In this document: in pieces, positions 8,248 to 19,200 of the stretch
Position numbering within the stretch: the first letter of the stretch is position 1
Layout: the number at the start of each line of letters is the position of its first letter
NCBI RefSeq assembly: GCF_030380815.1
Contig: NZ_JAUDUY010000005.1
Coordinates: 90,160 to 154,159 of the forward strand
Length of the DNA stretch: 64,000 nucleotides
Direction of reading: 5' to 3'
DNA from: Robiginitalea aurantiaca
Lineage (GTDB): Bacteria > Bacteroidota > Bacteroidia > Flavobacteriales > Flavobacteriaceae
Program-made: the position numbers and the translations under genes
The notes under the pieces: generated by a model
The model's database searches: none
What the model was told of the DNA's origin: nothing
Seen by the model: the letters and a program-made list of their open reading frames with translations, nothing else

Positions 8248-10188
8248 TTATAAGGGGTATCGCACAAAACCTTCCAGGGCTTCGTATTCTGCCAGGCCAA
8301 GGGCGTCATATCTTCGCGCCGTTTCCCGGTTTCGCTGTTCCGCGCGTTGCCAGAATTCACGTTGGTCATGCCCCGGGAACATGGCGCTGTCTTTTTGGGA
8401 TTGATGTTTGAAAATCGCATTCTTTTTACGTTCCATGTCTTTTGGGCCAATGGGAACAGCCATTTCCATATCGGCGATATCCCATTCCTGCCATGCGCCC
8501 CGGTAGAGCCAGACATAACAGTCTTTCAGCCAGGAGGCCTCTTCTTTTTTGAGTCGCTCCAGGGCCTGAAAAATAATCTGAAGGCACACCCTGTGGGTGC
8601 CGTGTGGATCGGACAGGTCACCGGCGGCAAAAATCTGGTGTGGCCTGATGGATTGAAGCAGTTCGTATGTTTGGATGATATCCGCTTCAGAATGGGGTTT
8701 TTTCTTCACAGTGCCTGTTTCATAAAAAGGGAGATTCATAAAATAGGCGTTCGCTTCAGGAACCCCGCAATACCTGCAGGCAGAAAGGGCTTCTCCTTTC
8801 CGAATCAGCGCCTTAAAATTCTGAATTTCGGCACTGTCCACTTCCCCGGGTTTCTTTTGACTTAAAAAAGTGCGTACCTCTTTGAACTGGTCATGCAGTT
8901 CCTGGTTTCCCTCCTGAATATCCGTGGCAAAATCAAGGAAACGAATTACCTCGTCATCAAAAACTGCAATGTTTCCGGAAGTTTGGTATGCGACGTGCAC
9001 CTGGTGCCCCTGATCTACTAGTCGCAGCAGGGTGCCGCCCATGGAAATGACATCATCATCGGGATGCGGACTGAAAATCAGGCTTCGTTTGGGGAAGGGA
9101 TCCCGACGTTCAGGTCTGTTGCTGTCATCCGCATTGGGTTTACCACCCGGCCAGCCCGAAATGGTTCGTTGCAGGTTGTTAAAGACCTGCAGGTTGATGT
9201 GTTCTGCGGAGCCAATTTCAGCGATAAGATTCCCCATGCCGTACTCATTATAATCCTCATTGGTCAACTTCAAGATGGCTTTCCCGAGCGTTTGGGAGAG
9301 CCATATAGCAGCTCTTTTGATCAGGATATCATCCCAGTCACACTCACTGACCAGCCACGGTGTCGCGATTCTGGTCAGGGCAGAGGCCGCAGGCCGGTCG
9401 GTTATCACTTCACAATTTGGGTGATTCTGGAGGAAAGTGGCAGGGATAGACTCACGTTGCTTTCCCTCAACAGCTTTGTGAATAATGTCTGACTTGCCTT
9501 CTCCCCAGGCCATCATGATAATCCGCTTTGCAGACAGGATGGTGCCTACCCCCATGGTAATTGCTTTTGTCGGCACGTTGTCCAGGCCAAAAAAATCGCT
9601 TGCCGCATCCAGGCGGGTGACCCGATCCAAACGAACCATTCGGGTGATGCTGCCAAGGGAAGATCCCGGCTCATTAAAACCGATATGCCCGGTGCGTCCG
9701 ATACCGAGAATCTGAATATCAAGGCCTCCGGCTTGCTGTATTTTCTTTTCATAGTCCAGGCAGAAGGCTCTCACGTCTTCTTTCTCGAGCGTTCCGTCGG
9801 GTATATGGATGTTCTTCGCCGGGATATCGATATGGTCAAAAAGGTGTTCTTTCATGAAGCGCACATAGCTGTGGATCGAATCCGGCTCCATCGGGTAGTA
9901 TTCATCCAGGTTGAAAGTGATCACATTTTTAAAACTCAGACCCTCTTCCTTATGGAATCGGACCAGATAGTCATATAGTTTCGTTGGGGTGGATCCGGTA
10001 GCCAGCCCGAGTACTACATTTTTTCCTTCCTTTTGCCTGCTGCGTATCAATTCGGCGATTTCGCAGGCTACATAATGCGAAGCGGATTCTGAATTCTCGT
10101 GGATACTCGAGCGTATTTTTTCAAATTTAACGGCCTCTTCATCGCTGGGGATGGGATAGGAAGAGGTGGCAGGGGTTAGATCAGGCAT
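8248..10188 (-). CDS. nagB: Glucosamine-6-phosphate deaminase fused to PIG-L deacetylase domain
   Basis: A two-domain protein of 646 residues. Residues about 20-285 are a glucosamine-6-phosphate deaminase/isomerase: phosphate-binding GLATGSTP at 61-68, catalytic base region FNLDEYY at 92-98 (D95) and GIGRTGHIGFNEPG at 162-175. Residues about 365-600 are a PIG-L/LmbE-type zinc deacetylase: SPHPDDD at 374-380 and DPHGTH at 528-533 supply the metal ligands. NagB converts glucosamine-6-P to fructose-6-P plus ammonia. The fused domain might deacetylate GlcNAc-6-P first; that is inference, supported by the absence of nagA in the window. In E. coli NagB the residue two before His168 is Asp141; here it is Thr166. 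This is the first gene of the minus-strand recycling arm. Confidence 0.9.
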   Translation of the reverse strand: MPDLTPATSSYPIPSDEEAVKFEKIRSSIHENSESASHYVACEIAELIRSRQKEGKNVVLGLATGSTPTKLYDYLVRFHKEEGLSFKNVITFNLDEYYPMEPDSIHSYVRFMKEHLFDHIDIPAKNIHIPDGTLEKEDVRAFCLDYEKKIQQAGGLDIQILGIGRTGHIGFNEPGSSLGSITRMVRLDRVTRLDAASDFFGLDNVPTKAITMGVGTILSAKRIIMMAWGEGKSDIIHKAVEGKQRESIPATFLQNHPNCEVITDRPAASALTRIATPWLVSECDWDDILIKRAAIWLSQTLGKAILKLTNEDYNEYGMGNLIAEIGSAEHINLQVFNNLQRTISGWPGGKPNADDSNRPERRDPFPKRSLIFSPHPDDDVISMGGTLLRLVDQGHQVHVAYQTSGNIAVFDDEVIRFLDFATDIQEGNQELHDQFKEVRTFLSQKKPGEVDSAEIQNFKALIRKGEALSACRYCGVPEANAYFMNLPFYETGTVKKKPHSEADIIQTYELLQSIRPHQIFAAGDLSDPHGTHRVCLQIIFQALERLKKEEASWLKDCYVWLYRGAWQEWDIADMEMAVPIGPKDMERKKNAIFKHQSQKDSAMFPGHDQREFWQRAEQRNRETARRYDALGLAEYEALEGFVRYPL

Positions 10189-10214
10189 GAGAATTTAGGT
10201 CTTGAATTCGTAGG

Positions 10215-10245
10215 CAAAATTACATTTAAGTTTTTAAACCTGCAA
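10215..10245 (-). promoter_or_regulatory. Promoter of the nagB arm
   Basis: On the minus strand TAATTTTG (10222-10215) matches the Bacteroidota -7 box TAnnTTTG. TTG (10245-10243) lies 20 nt further upstream as the -33 box. The TTG is inside the first TGCAATAAAA repeat, so a protein bound there would block this promoter. The -7 box is 27 nt from the nagB start codon. Confidence 0.6.
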
Positions 10246-10282
10246 TAAAATGCAATAAAAACTGCAATAAATTGCAATAAAA
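10241..10282. repeat. Four direct repeats TGCAATAAA, probable operator of the DeoR regulator
   Basis: Copies start at 10241, 10251, 10263 and 10273. Three read TGCAATAAAA and one TGCAATAAAT. Start-to-start spacing is 10, 12 and 10 nt, giving two close pairs offset by 22 nt, about two helical turns. They lie between divergent promoters, overlap the -33 box of the nagB promoter and end 31 nt before the -33 box of the regulator gene. DeoR-family proteins commonly bind short direct repeats near their own gene; that this one does is inference. Confidence 0.65.
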
Positions 10283-10312
10283 GCCATAAAAATGTTTTTA
10301 TAGAATTAATAC

Positions 10313-10340
10313 TTGCAAAAAATCGAAATTCGTATCTTTG
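10313..10340 (+). promoter_or_regulatory. Promoter of deoR-murQ
   Basis: TTG (10313-10315) and TATCTTTG (10333-10340) are separated by 17 nt and fit the Bacteroidota -33/-7 consensus. The ATG of the regulator is only 13 nt after the -7 box, so the transcript would have a very short leader. This supports the start at 10354. Confidence 0.7.
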
Positions 10341-10353
10341 GACAAACAATCTG

Positions 10354-11103
10354 ATGTTAAAGGAAGAACGACAGCGAATAATTCTCAGAGAAGTCGAAGT
10401 ACACAACCGGGTGCTTCTCACCGATCTGGCCGAGAAGCTTGAGGTTTCTGTGGATACCGTCCGGCGCGATGTTAAAGAACTCGATGCCATTCAAAAGCTC
10501 AGGAAAGTTCATGGGGGAGCTGTATCCCTGGGATTTATTTCTCCCGCCGCCGCCAACACGAATACCTATGCCATTGAGGAGAAAATTGCGATTGCCAGTA
10601 AAGCCATAAGTATTCTAAAGAATGGCAGTGTAATCTTTATGGATGGCGGGACCACTTGCCAGGAACTGGCACGGCTGCTTCCCGAGGAAATGCAACTCAC
10701 CTGTTTTACCATTAGCCTTCCTGTAGCCTTATTGCTGCAGACCAAGCCCGGGGTACGCGTGATCCTGATCGGGGGAGAAGTCTCCAGGGAGGCCCAGATC
10801 ACTACTGGCGTAACAGCCATCAATGCACTGGCGGATATCAGGGTCGATTACGGGTTTATCGGGACAGGGTATGTAGATGCCCTTCACGGCCTGACCGAAT
10901 TTGACTGGGATGTCGTACAGGTCAAAAAGGCGGTCATTGCCTCCTCCCGCAAAGTAGTTCTGTTGTGTATTGCAGAAAAATTGAATTCCCAGCATAGATA
11001 CCGAACCTGTGACATCAGTTCGATCAACACAATGGTCACCGAATTGAATCCAGATTCCAGCCGACTAAACTCATTTCGAAAACATCAAATTCACATTCTC
11101 TAA
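10354..11103 (+). CDS. DeoR-family transcriptional regulator of peptidoglycan sugar recycling
   Basis: A 249-residue DeoR/GlpR-type repressor. The N-terminal winged helix-turn-helix (about 3-58) includes LLTDLAEKLEVSVDTVRRDV at 21-40 and the family signature KVHGGA at 51-56. The C-terminal DeoRC sensor domain has the sugar-phosphate pocket motif DGGTTCQELARLL near 95-107 and is related to sugar-phosphate isomerases. It is divergent from nagB and 2 nt upstream of murQ, so it probably controls both arms in response to an amino-sugar phosphate. The effector (for example MurNAc-6-P or GlcNAc-6-P) cannot be read from sequence. Confidence 0.88.
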   Translation: MLKEERQRIILREVEVHNRVLLTDLAEKLEVSVDTVRRDVKELDAIQKLRKVHGGAVSLGFISPAAANTNTYAIEEKIAIASKAISILKNGSVIFMDGGTTCQELARLLPEEMQLTCFTISLPVALLLQTKPGVRVILIGGEVSREAQITTGVTAINALADIRVDYGFIGTGYVDALHGLTEFDWDVVQVKKAVIASSRKVVLLCIAEKLNSQHRYRTCDISSINTMVTELNPDSSRLNSFRKHQIHIL

Positions 11104-11105
11104 AA

Positions 11106-11921
11106 ATGTCCGATTTTATAAAGATTACAGAACAGCCTTCCTTACACGATAATTTAGAGCAGCTGGAAGTTCCCGAGTTGCTCGACCGCATCAATCAGGA
11201 AGACCAGAAAGTTGCCCTGGCCGTTCGGGAAACACTTCCGGCTATCGGTGCACTGGTGGAGGCAATGGAGCCCCGTTTTCTGAGCGGGGGGCGCCTGTTC
11301 TATATTGGGGCCGGTACCAGTGGACGGCTCGGGATACTCGACGCCTCAGAAATCCCTCCTACTTATGGGATGCCCCACGACCGGGTAATCGGACTCATCG
11401 CGGGAGGGGATCGGGCCATTCGCAAGGCGGTTGAGCATGCCGAAGATGACCCGGAACAGGCCTGGAAAGACCTGATAACCCATGAAATCAATGAAATGGA
11501 TACCCTTGTGGGAATTGCCGCTTCCGGGACCACGCCCTATGTTGTGGGGGGAATACAAATGGCCAGGGAAGCAGGACTCCTGACCGCAGGGATTACCAAT
11601 AACCCCGGCTCACCCCTGGCTTTGACTGCGGAAATTCCTATAGAAATCCGGGTGGGGCCCGAGTTTGTTACCGGAAGCACGCGAATGAAAAGCGGTACCT
11701 CCCAGAAACTCGCCCTTAACATGATTACCACGGCCCTGATGATCCGAATCGGCAGGGTTCGCGGAAACAAAATGGTTCATATGCAATTGAGTAATAATAA
11801 ACTCATCGATCGGGGAACCCGGTATCTGGTAGAGCACCTGGGCCTTTCTTATGAAAAGGCCGGTGAGGCACTGGCCAGATATGGCTCAGTCCAAAAAGCG
11901 CTCGAGGCCTACAACAGCTGA
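11106..11921 (+). CDS. murQ: N-acetylmuramic acid 6-phosphate etherase
   Basis: Cleaves the D-lactyl ether of MurNAc-6-P (the product of AnmK) to GlcNAc-6-P and D-lactate. It has 271 residues, somewhat shorter than E. coli MurQ (298) because the C-terminal tail is short. The SIS-domain sugar-phosphate loop GAGTSGRLG is at 68-76 and the catalytic acid is probably E82 in DASEIPPTYG. GSTRMKSGT, typical of the family, lies about 40 residues before the end of the SIS core. It follows the DeoR regulator by 2 nt and is therefore cotranscribed with it. Confidence 0.94.
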   Translation: MSDFIKITEQPSLHDNLEQLEVPELLDRINQEDQKVALAVRETLPAIGALVEAMEPRFLSGGRLFYIGAGTSGRLGILDASEIPPTYGMPHDRVIGLIAGGDRAIRKAVEHAEDDPEQAWKDLITHEINEMDTLVGIAASGTTPYVVGGIQMAREAGLLTAGITNNPGSPLALTAEIPIEIRVGPEFVTGSTRMKSGTSQKLALNMITTALMIRIGRVRGNKMVHMQLSNNKLIDRGTRYLVEHLGLSYEKAGEALARYGSVQKALEAYNS

Positions 11922-11922
11922 A

Positions 11923-11947
11923 GGGGATTTAAACACGCATCCCCCTT
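11923..11947. terminator. Weak hairpin between convergent murQ and sugar dehydrogenase genes
   Basis: GGGGAT (11923-11928) pairs with ATCCCC (11939-11944) around a 10-nt loop. On the minus strand it is followed by a few T residues only. It lies in the 32-nt gap between convergent genes and may end either transcript. Confidence 0.3.
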
Positions 11948-11953
11948 AAAGCA

Positions 11954-13075
11954 TCAGGACTTGGGGTTCAGACGATAAATTCCCTTGCCTTCCACGGCCA
12001 CGTAGATCAATCCATCCGGACCTTGTCTTACGTTGCGAACCCGACCGATATCTTCCATGAGTTTCTCGCGCCTCAGCACCTGTTCTCCCTTCATTTCCAG
12101 ACGCTCCAGGTATTGAAAGGAAAGGGACCCCACCAGCAGACTTCCCTTCCATCCCGGATACCGATCCGAGGTAACAAAGCACATCCCGCTGGGGGCTATG
12201 GAAGGAACCCAATAGTGGATAGGGGCTATAATACCCTCCATTTCGGTTTTATCTGTAATAGGTGTGCCACTGTAGTTAATGCCATAAGTAACCAGGGGCC
12301 AGCCGTAATTCTCCCCTGCCGAGACGATATTGATTTCATCTCCGCCTCGTGGCCCGTGCTCGTGAATCCATATTTCGCCCGTCTCAGGATGTTGAATCAT
12401 ACCCTGGGGATTGCGGTTGCCATAGGTATAGATGGCTTGAATAGCATCCGGGGTATTGACGAATGGGTTGTCGGAAGGTACTGTACCATCATCGTGCAGG
12501 CGATAGACTTTTCCGCCGTCACGGGATAAATCCTGAGGGTTGGTATCGCGTGCACCCCGCTCCCCGATGGTAAAGTAGAGGTAGCCTTCCGCGTCGAATT
12601 CAATTCTGGAACCGAAGTGCTGGCCCTGGGTGGTATTTGGGCTTCCTTTGTAAAGTACTTGCAAATCGATTAGTTGATCTCCGCTAAGACGTGCCCTTGC
12701 AATGGCAGTATGCCCGCCTTTCTCCGGACCTTCCTCAGAGGCATAACTCAGGTAAATCCATCCATTTTGTGCAAAGTTGGGATGAAGTTCCAGATCTAAA
12801 AGGCCTCCCTGGCCCCGGACATAGACTTCCGGTACCCCCTGAATCTCAATTTTTTTTCCATCCCGGAAGCAAATCAGCGACCCGGATTTCTCCGAAATCA
12901 AGAGGCTGCCATCCGGCAGGAACACCATCCCCCACGGTATTTGGAGGTCATCGACAAACAACTCTGCAGAAAACACTTCCTGGGAAGGGTTTTCTGCACT
13001 GTTTTGATCGTTTTGCGCACATGACATGCAGATCATTACAGCGAAAAACCACAGGCTGACAATACTATTTTTCAT
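11954..13075 (-). CDS. PQQ-type soluble glucose/sorbosone dehydrogenase-like lipoprotein
   Basis: A 373-residue exported six-bladed propeller of the GSDH/aldose sugar dehydrogenase (Asd/YliI) family, which oxidises aldoses with PQQ. The start at 13075 gives a hydrophobic signal ending in ICMSC, a likely lipobox with Cys19. The propeller begins with IPWGMVFLPDGSLLISEK and includes RIEFDAEGYLYFTIGERG and the HEHGPRGGDEINI segment, where family members place PQQ and calcium ligands. A longer in-frame start at 13144 would put 23 residues before the signal and is rejected. No PQQ biosynthesis genes are present here. It stands alone between convergent and divergent neighbours. Confidence 0.85.
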   Translation of the reverse strand: MKNSIVSLWFFAVMICMSCAQNDQNSAENPSQEVFSAELFVDDLQIPWGMVFLPDGSLLISEKSGSLICFRDGKKIEIQGVPEVYVRGQGGLLDLELHPNFAQNGWIYLSYASEEGPEKGGHTAIARARLSGDQLIDLQVLYKGSPNTTQGQHFGSRIEFDAEGYLYFTIGERGARDTNPQDLSRDGGKVYRLHDDGTVPSDNPFVNTPDAIQAIYTYGNRNPQGMIQHPETGEIWIHEHGPRGGDEINIVSAGENYGWPLVTYGINYSGTPITDKTEMEGIIAPIHYWVPSIAPSGMCFVTSDRYPGWKGSLLVGSLSFQYLERLEMKGEQVLRREKLMEDIGRVRNVRQGPDGLIYVAVEGKGIYRLNPKS

Positions 13076-13236
13076 ACCATTTCGTTGATGTAGTACCATT
13101 TTTCCAAAATATGTGATAAGGTGGCAAACAGGGTTAAGCCCCAAAGATAAAGAGAAATTATAAGCGTAAATAATTACAACCAGAGTACAGAAGGACTCCC
13201 GAATCCCTGCTGTGCTCTCTGAAGCCTACTTAGTCT

Positions 13237-16200
13237 ATGCTCCCGAAAAAAACCAGGCACCTTTGGTATGCCCTGCTTGTAGTGGGAATATCTTTTGTTA
13301 GTGCTTCGGCTTTCGAATACAGTCCGCTGTACCATTTGGTAGAGGCCGTAGAAAGCCTTTCTGACAAGGCTGAAACGCAATCCGATACGACCGCTGACGC
13401 AATTTCGATTGTTTCTCCGACAAAAGCTGATGTTGCAGCGGCAGAAGCCGCCCCGATGTTTTCCACGATTATTTTGAACGCTGACGAACAGGTGACCTGT
13501 TCGGATAACGGCTTCACAATTGCCCGATTCAACCTGTGCGGGGATTTTGATGATCGCTTGATTAGCCTGAGCGGATCATTCAGTTCTTATGAATGGCAGC
13601 AACTCGTACCCAGCGGGAGCTGTACTTTTGATGTTAATGATGACTGTCCCCCAATTATAGGAAATGAATGTAATTCCTCATGGCAAACCGTCGGGACCTC
13701 TGCTTCATATACAGTTTCAGCGGGAACAATACCGCCAACTACGGGAGCGGAGTTCCGTGTACGCGCGAATGGCGGCACATATTACTACTTTAAAGTCAAA
13801 AAGAGCAGCATCACGCAAACCTATATTAAAAGGGATTTTATCTGTGGTGTGCCCGGACGTATCCAGTTGACTAACCTCTCCAGTGCTTATGAATACAGCA
13901 TCGATAATGGATCTGGTTTTGGTCCCTGGCAAAATTCCGCCATTTTTGATGGCCTTACCCCTGGTACTTACCTTGTTAAAACACGCCTGAGAAATACGGC
14001 CAATACCTGTGAGTACCCTTACGAGCCGATAGTAATCGAAGATCGTATTATCGACCTGGATGTGACCTTTACAGATGCAACTTGTTTTGGGGATACGGGT
14101 ACGATTACAGTGAATGTAAATAACGTTCCTGGCCCCTACCGGTATACGTTGCTGGACCAGAATGGCGTTCCTCAGGAATTTACCACTTTCATCCCCAATA
14201 ACCCATATACCTTTGCAGCAGTAGGACAGGGAACATACAGTGTTCAGGTCGAAACCCAGCAATGTGCAGGGGATCCTACCCTGGGTATTCTGCCACCTCA
14301 GGAATCCCTGGATGTCAATGGGAACCCGATAATAATCGGGGATGGCCTTGTTGCCCTGGCGGCCTCAACAGAGGTAAATGAAAGCCTGAGTACCGATCCT
14401 GCCTGTGGTGCGAACGATGCCGATATCATTGTCAGAACCTCCGGGGGGGTTCCTCCCTATACGTTTACCGTTAGCGATGGCGGTAATTCTGGTGGAACAT
14501 ATGTAGGCCAAACCACATATAATGTTACCACGGCCGGATCCTACCAATTTACGATAACCGATGCCAATGGCTGTTTAATTACGGCCTCTGCTTCTGTACA
14601 GGAGCTCTCTCCCCCCGACGTTACCGCCTCGGGAACGGATGGCGATTGTAATAACGGAGCGCGGATCGATATTAACGTTCTGGATGCCAAGGGCTACGAT
14701 CTTTCATTTCGAGCCCAGCCAGTCGACCCCTGGTCTGCAAATCCTGTTCTGACCGTAGGGGACGGGACCTACAATTCCATTCAGGTACGGTATGAATCAG
14801 GAAGTTTTAGCTGTATTTATACCCTTCCTACTTCCCTTACGCTAACCAATGTTGGAGCCATTACGGGAAATGCAGTGAAACTCCAGGATCGCGTCTGTAA
14901 CGCAAGTGGAGGAACAGACGGGGGGATCATAGAATTTCAGGGACCCTTTAGTGGCGGTTCCGGAAGCGGGTACGAATTCAGTATCGATGGAGTGAACTTC
15001 AGCACCCAGTTGACCTACTCGAACCTCGCACCGGGGACGTATACGCCCATAATTCGGGATACCGGGGGCTGTCGCCTGCAGTTGACCGCTATAGATATCC
15101 TGGATGCCGATCCACCAACGGACATTGACTTTGCCCAGGGGATCATCAATTGTGCCGCAGGAACTTCTGATGTGCAATTGACCGGAACCAGTAATGCCGC
15201 AATTGTCCAATATGAGATTGTCAGTCCGATCACTCTTGACAACGGGGCAAGTGATACATTCCCCGGGCTTAGTGTAAATACGGCATATACCTTCCGTATA
15301 ACAGATGCCAACGGGTGTTTTTACGAAGAGAGTTTTACCCCTGCCCTGCTGAATTCCATCGGAGTTCGTTTAAGTTCCGGTGGTGATTTAAGGGTTTGTA
15401 CGGGGGCTACAGATGGGTCGGGTACATTTATCGTGGACGGTTTTCTCAATGGGTTTACCTATTCGATTAACGGAGGCCCTACGAGCCCTGTTCAGAATAC
15501 CCCACAGGTTACCCTGCCACCCTCGGGGGCAGGTACATATACCATTGTAGTGACCGATGCCGATACGGGGTGTACGGATTCAAGCTCCCTGCAAATAGAG
15601 GAGCCGTCAAGTCCGCTCACCTTAAGTGGGAATGTTACCGCGATGACCTGTAGCAACGGGAACAGGGGGCGGGTGACTTCCATAGCCTCAGGTGGTTGGG
15701 GCTCGTACCGCTATAGCCTTGAACAACCAAACGGTTCAACCCGGGGACCCAAAAGTGGTCGTACTTTTGGAAACCTAACGCAGTCCGGAACCTATATTCT
15801 TACGGTTACGGATTCGGAAGGGTGTACGGACTCCTTTTCATTTGACCTTACACCGGTTTCCTCCCCGAATATCGCGCTGGATGGGCCATCCTCAGATTTC
15901 TGTTTTGTTCCGGGAATCGGGGCGACACTGGCGGTTACCTCTACGGCAGGATCAGCGCCTGTCGGGAGTCACAGATACCGTATCAACGGAGGTGCCCTGC
16001 AGGTAAGCCCGGTATTTTCTGGACTCAGTCCCGGGAACTATCGAATTCAGGTCGTCGACAGCAACAATTGTGAAGATGAGATAAATGTGACTGTTAATCC
16101 GCAATTGCGTGTCACAGGTTCCATTGAAACGGAAATCCCCTGTGGTGGCGCAGATGGTAGTCTTCGCGTACAAGTTTCCGGTGGGTACACTACCGGGGCG

Positions 16201-19200
16201 GGAGCCAAACAGTATGAAATAAGTGCGGATAACGGATCGACCTTCGGTCCGCCGATTCCACTTACATCCAACTCTTTCCTCTTCGATACCAATACGCCTG
16301 GGGATTATGTATTCCGGGTAACGGATAACCAGGGATGTATCTCGGAATCCGTACCGGTTACGCTCAATCCGCCAATTCCGCTTGACCCGGCTTCTGCGAG
16401 TGTAATTCCAGCCAGTTGTGGTCAAACCAATAATGGGATTCTTACCGTAGTCCCCGATGCTACCAGCGGGATCCCGCCTTTTCTGGTCAGTTTTGAAGGT
16501 GGTGCCTTTGGGAGTCAGACCGTATTTTCAAACCTGAATGCCGGCCAAACCTATACCTATGCGGTTAGGGATGCCATCGGTTGTGAAACGGCTCCTGCAA
16601 CTGTTACGATTCCAAATGACCCAACGCTTCCTCCAGATGCTACTGTAAACCCCGTTACCGCGGTTTGCCTTACAGGTGTTCTTGAGGGAAGTATCGATAT
16701 TACATCCGTTTCTGATGGCACTCCGGATTTCACCTATATCCTGCAGGATCAATTCGGTACAGAAATCAGCCGCATTGGCCCAACCTCCAGTACCTCGGAA
16801 TCTTTTTCGAACCTGGCTCCGGATACGTATCGCATCGTCACCCTGGATGCGAATGGGTGTCGTGACGAAGACCTGGTGACCATCGACCAAACGACACTGG
16901 ATGTCGTACCAGATCCGGTCCTTGCCCCGGTCTGTGACCCCTCCGGGTTTACCAATACCGTGGAAATTGTGGGAGGTACAGGGCCCTTCCTGATCCGTCT
17001 GGCCATAGATCCCAATCCTCCGGTTACACCGAACAGCCCCCCGAGACGGCATACTTTTACAGGATTGCAGTTTGGAGTTGCCTATGAAGTTGAGGTGACC
17101 GACCAGGGAACGGGATGTGTATACCTGGATGAAATAGCTCCCGTTGCCGGCCCTACACCCTTGGACATTACGGCCACCTCGACTCCGGACTTCTGTGACC
17201 TGAGTAGAAATGGACAAATCGTCTATAACATTGACGGCTTTGCCGCGAGCAGTGATTTATTGATTGAACTTCTCAATACGGATAACGGTACCCGGATCAC
17301 GATTGAGAACCCGACCAATGTTTCCCCTATATATTCCAATACCTATGAGACCCCGGCCGGGAATTATCAGATCATTGCGACCGACCTGACCAATAATTGT
17401 ACAGATGCTGCTGCAGTAACCGTGGATCAGAATTTACCGGCATTCGATATAGTGGCGTCCTCACCGGCTAATTGTAATGCCTTCGGTCAATTGACGGTAC
17501 AGGGTACAGGTGGCTCTGGTGGCCCCTATGTGTTTGCCTATATGGATGCTGGAGTGAGCCCTACACCCGGCGATTGGACCCTCGAGACGACCTTCGTCGC
17601 CCCTGCGGGCACCTATGATATTTACGTCAGAGATGTCGCCAATTGTGCCTCCTTTGCCATTCAAACAATTATTGGCCTAAACCCGGACCTGGTACCACCC
17701 ACCTTCCTGGTAGAAAACGGCTGTGATATAACAGCTACGACCTTTGACATCCTGGTACAAATGCCTGGCACGGTAGATACGCCCCGGTTCTCATTAAATG
17801 GGGATGAACAATTCCCTGTGCTCAATGGTGGGTTTTGGGAATATACCTATACGGTGGGATCGCCGGGAGATTATATCGTGGATGTGGTAGATGCCAGTGG
17901 TTGTGCCAGTCAGGGAACGGCTACGGTCTATGAATTTCTTAATGCCTCCGGGGATTTCACAACAGACCCTTCCTGTAATAATACCGATGGGGTCATTACA
18001 ATCTCGACCAATGGCGGTAGTGGTGATTTTACATTTGAACTTCGTGATGGCAGCGGCGCCTATATCGCCGACAATACTACAGGGGTCTTTACAGGCTACG
18101 CACCCGGTGATTATGAGGTACTCGTCACAGATAACCTGGTTATCGACCTCACTGGGAATTGTACCTTCCTTGTGGATGATATTACGATGCCTGCTGCCAA
18201 TGAACCTGTAATTGCCACGATACTCGATACCGATATTTCGTGTAACGGGGCTGACGATGGGAGCATTGAGGTCATCCTGCAACCCGGGACGGATTTGGAT
18301 AGTCCCCTGGTATACACCTTGTTTGTAAACGGTACGGCAACAGTTGTCGATCAGAACGGAGCGGGTTCGTTTAGCAATCTGCCCCCCGGGGTTTATGATG
18401 TCACCGTAGTGTCTAACCGCGGTTGTGAGGTCAGACAGGACAATATCGATATCGTGGAGCCCCCCGTCTTTTCGATTAGCGCTTCGGCTCCGCCTTTTAG
18501 TTGTGTACCCGGTGCCAACCAGTTCAGTTCCACAATCATAACGGTATCTGTGGTAGATCCGGGAACGGCTTCCGGAGGTTATCAGTACAGTATCACTGGT
18601 TTTGAGAATTATCAGAGCGCAAATACCTTTGAAATTATCGACAATGGCGCTCCCCAGACCATTACTGTTTATGCCATTGACGGAAATGGATGCCAGGATC
18701 AGGTAACCCTGCCTGTGATTAATCCGCCTTCAAATGTAATTCCATCCCTGAGCGTCATGGATGTCCTGACCTGTACGGATCCCGAACAAGTCCGTATTGA
18801 TGTGGCTGGTACCACTGACTTTACAGTATCCCTGGTCAATGGACCTGCGGCCGTAACCCCTGTTACGAATACCCCTGGAAATTCCTTTGTATTGGTTGAT
18901 CTCCCTGCAGCCGGGGGCTATCTTTTACAGGTAACTGATAATATCGAGGGATGTAGCTATCCGCTGCCCCTTCATCAGGTTTCCGATCCGCTCTATCCGG
19001 ATGTGGTGATCAGAGAAGCGAATCCGGTCCGTTGTGCCGTACCCGGCGATGATGGTGCACTCTTCATTGAGGTTTCGGATTACAGTGGGGTGTACAACTA
19101 TGACGCCTTCCTTATAGACACAAGTGGAAATCGCATACTCCCTGCAGCTGCCAGTGGAAGCTTTGACACCGCCAACTTCCCGGATGCCAGCGGTGATCCG

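Noticed and set aside
13166..13177. GTAA-N4-TTAC dyad before the giant repeat gene
   Set aside because: Only 4-bp arms in AT-rich DNA, and no second site; chance is likely.
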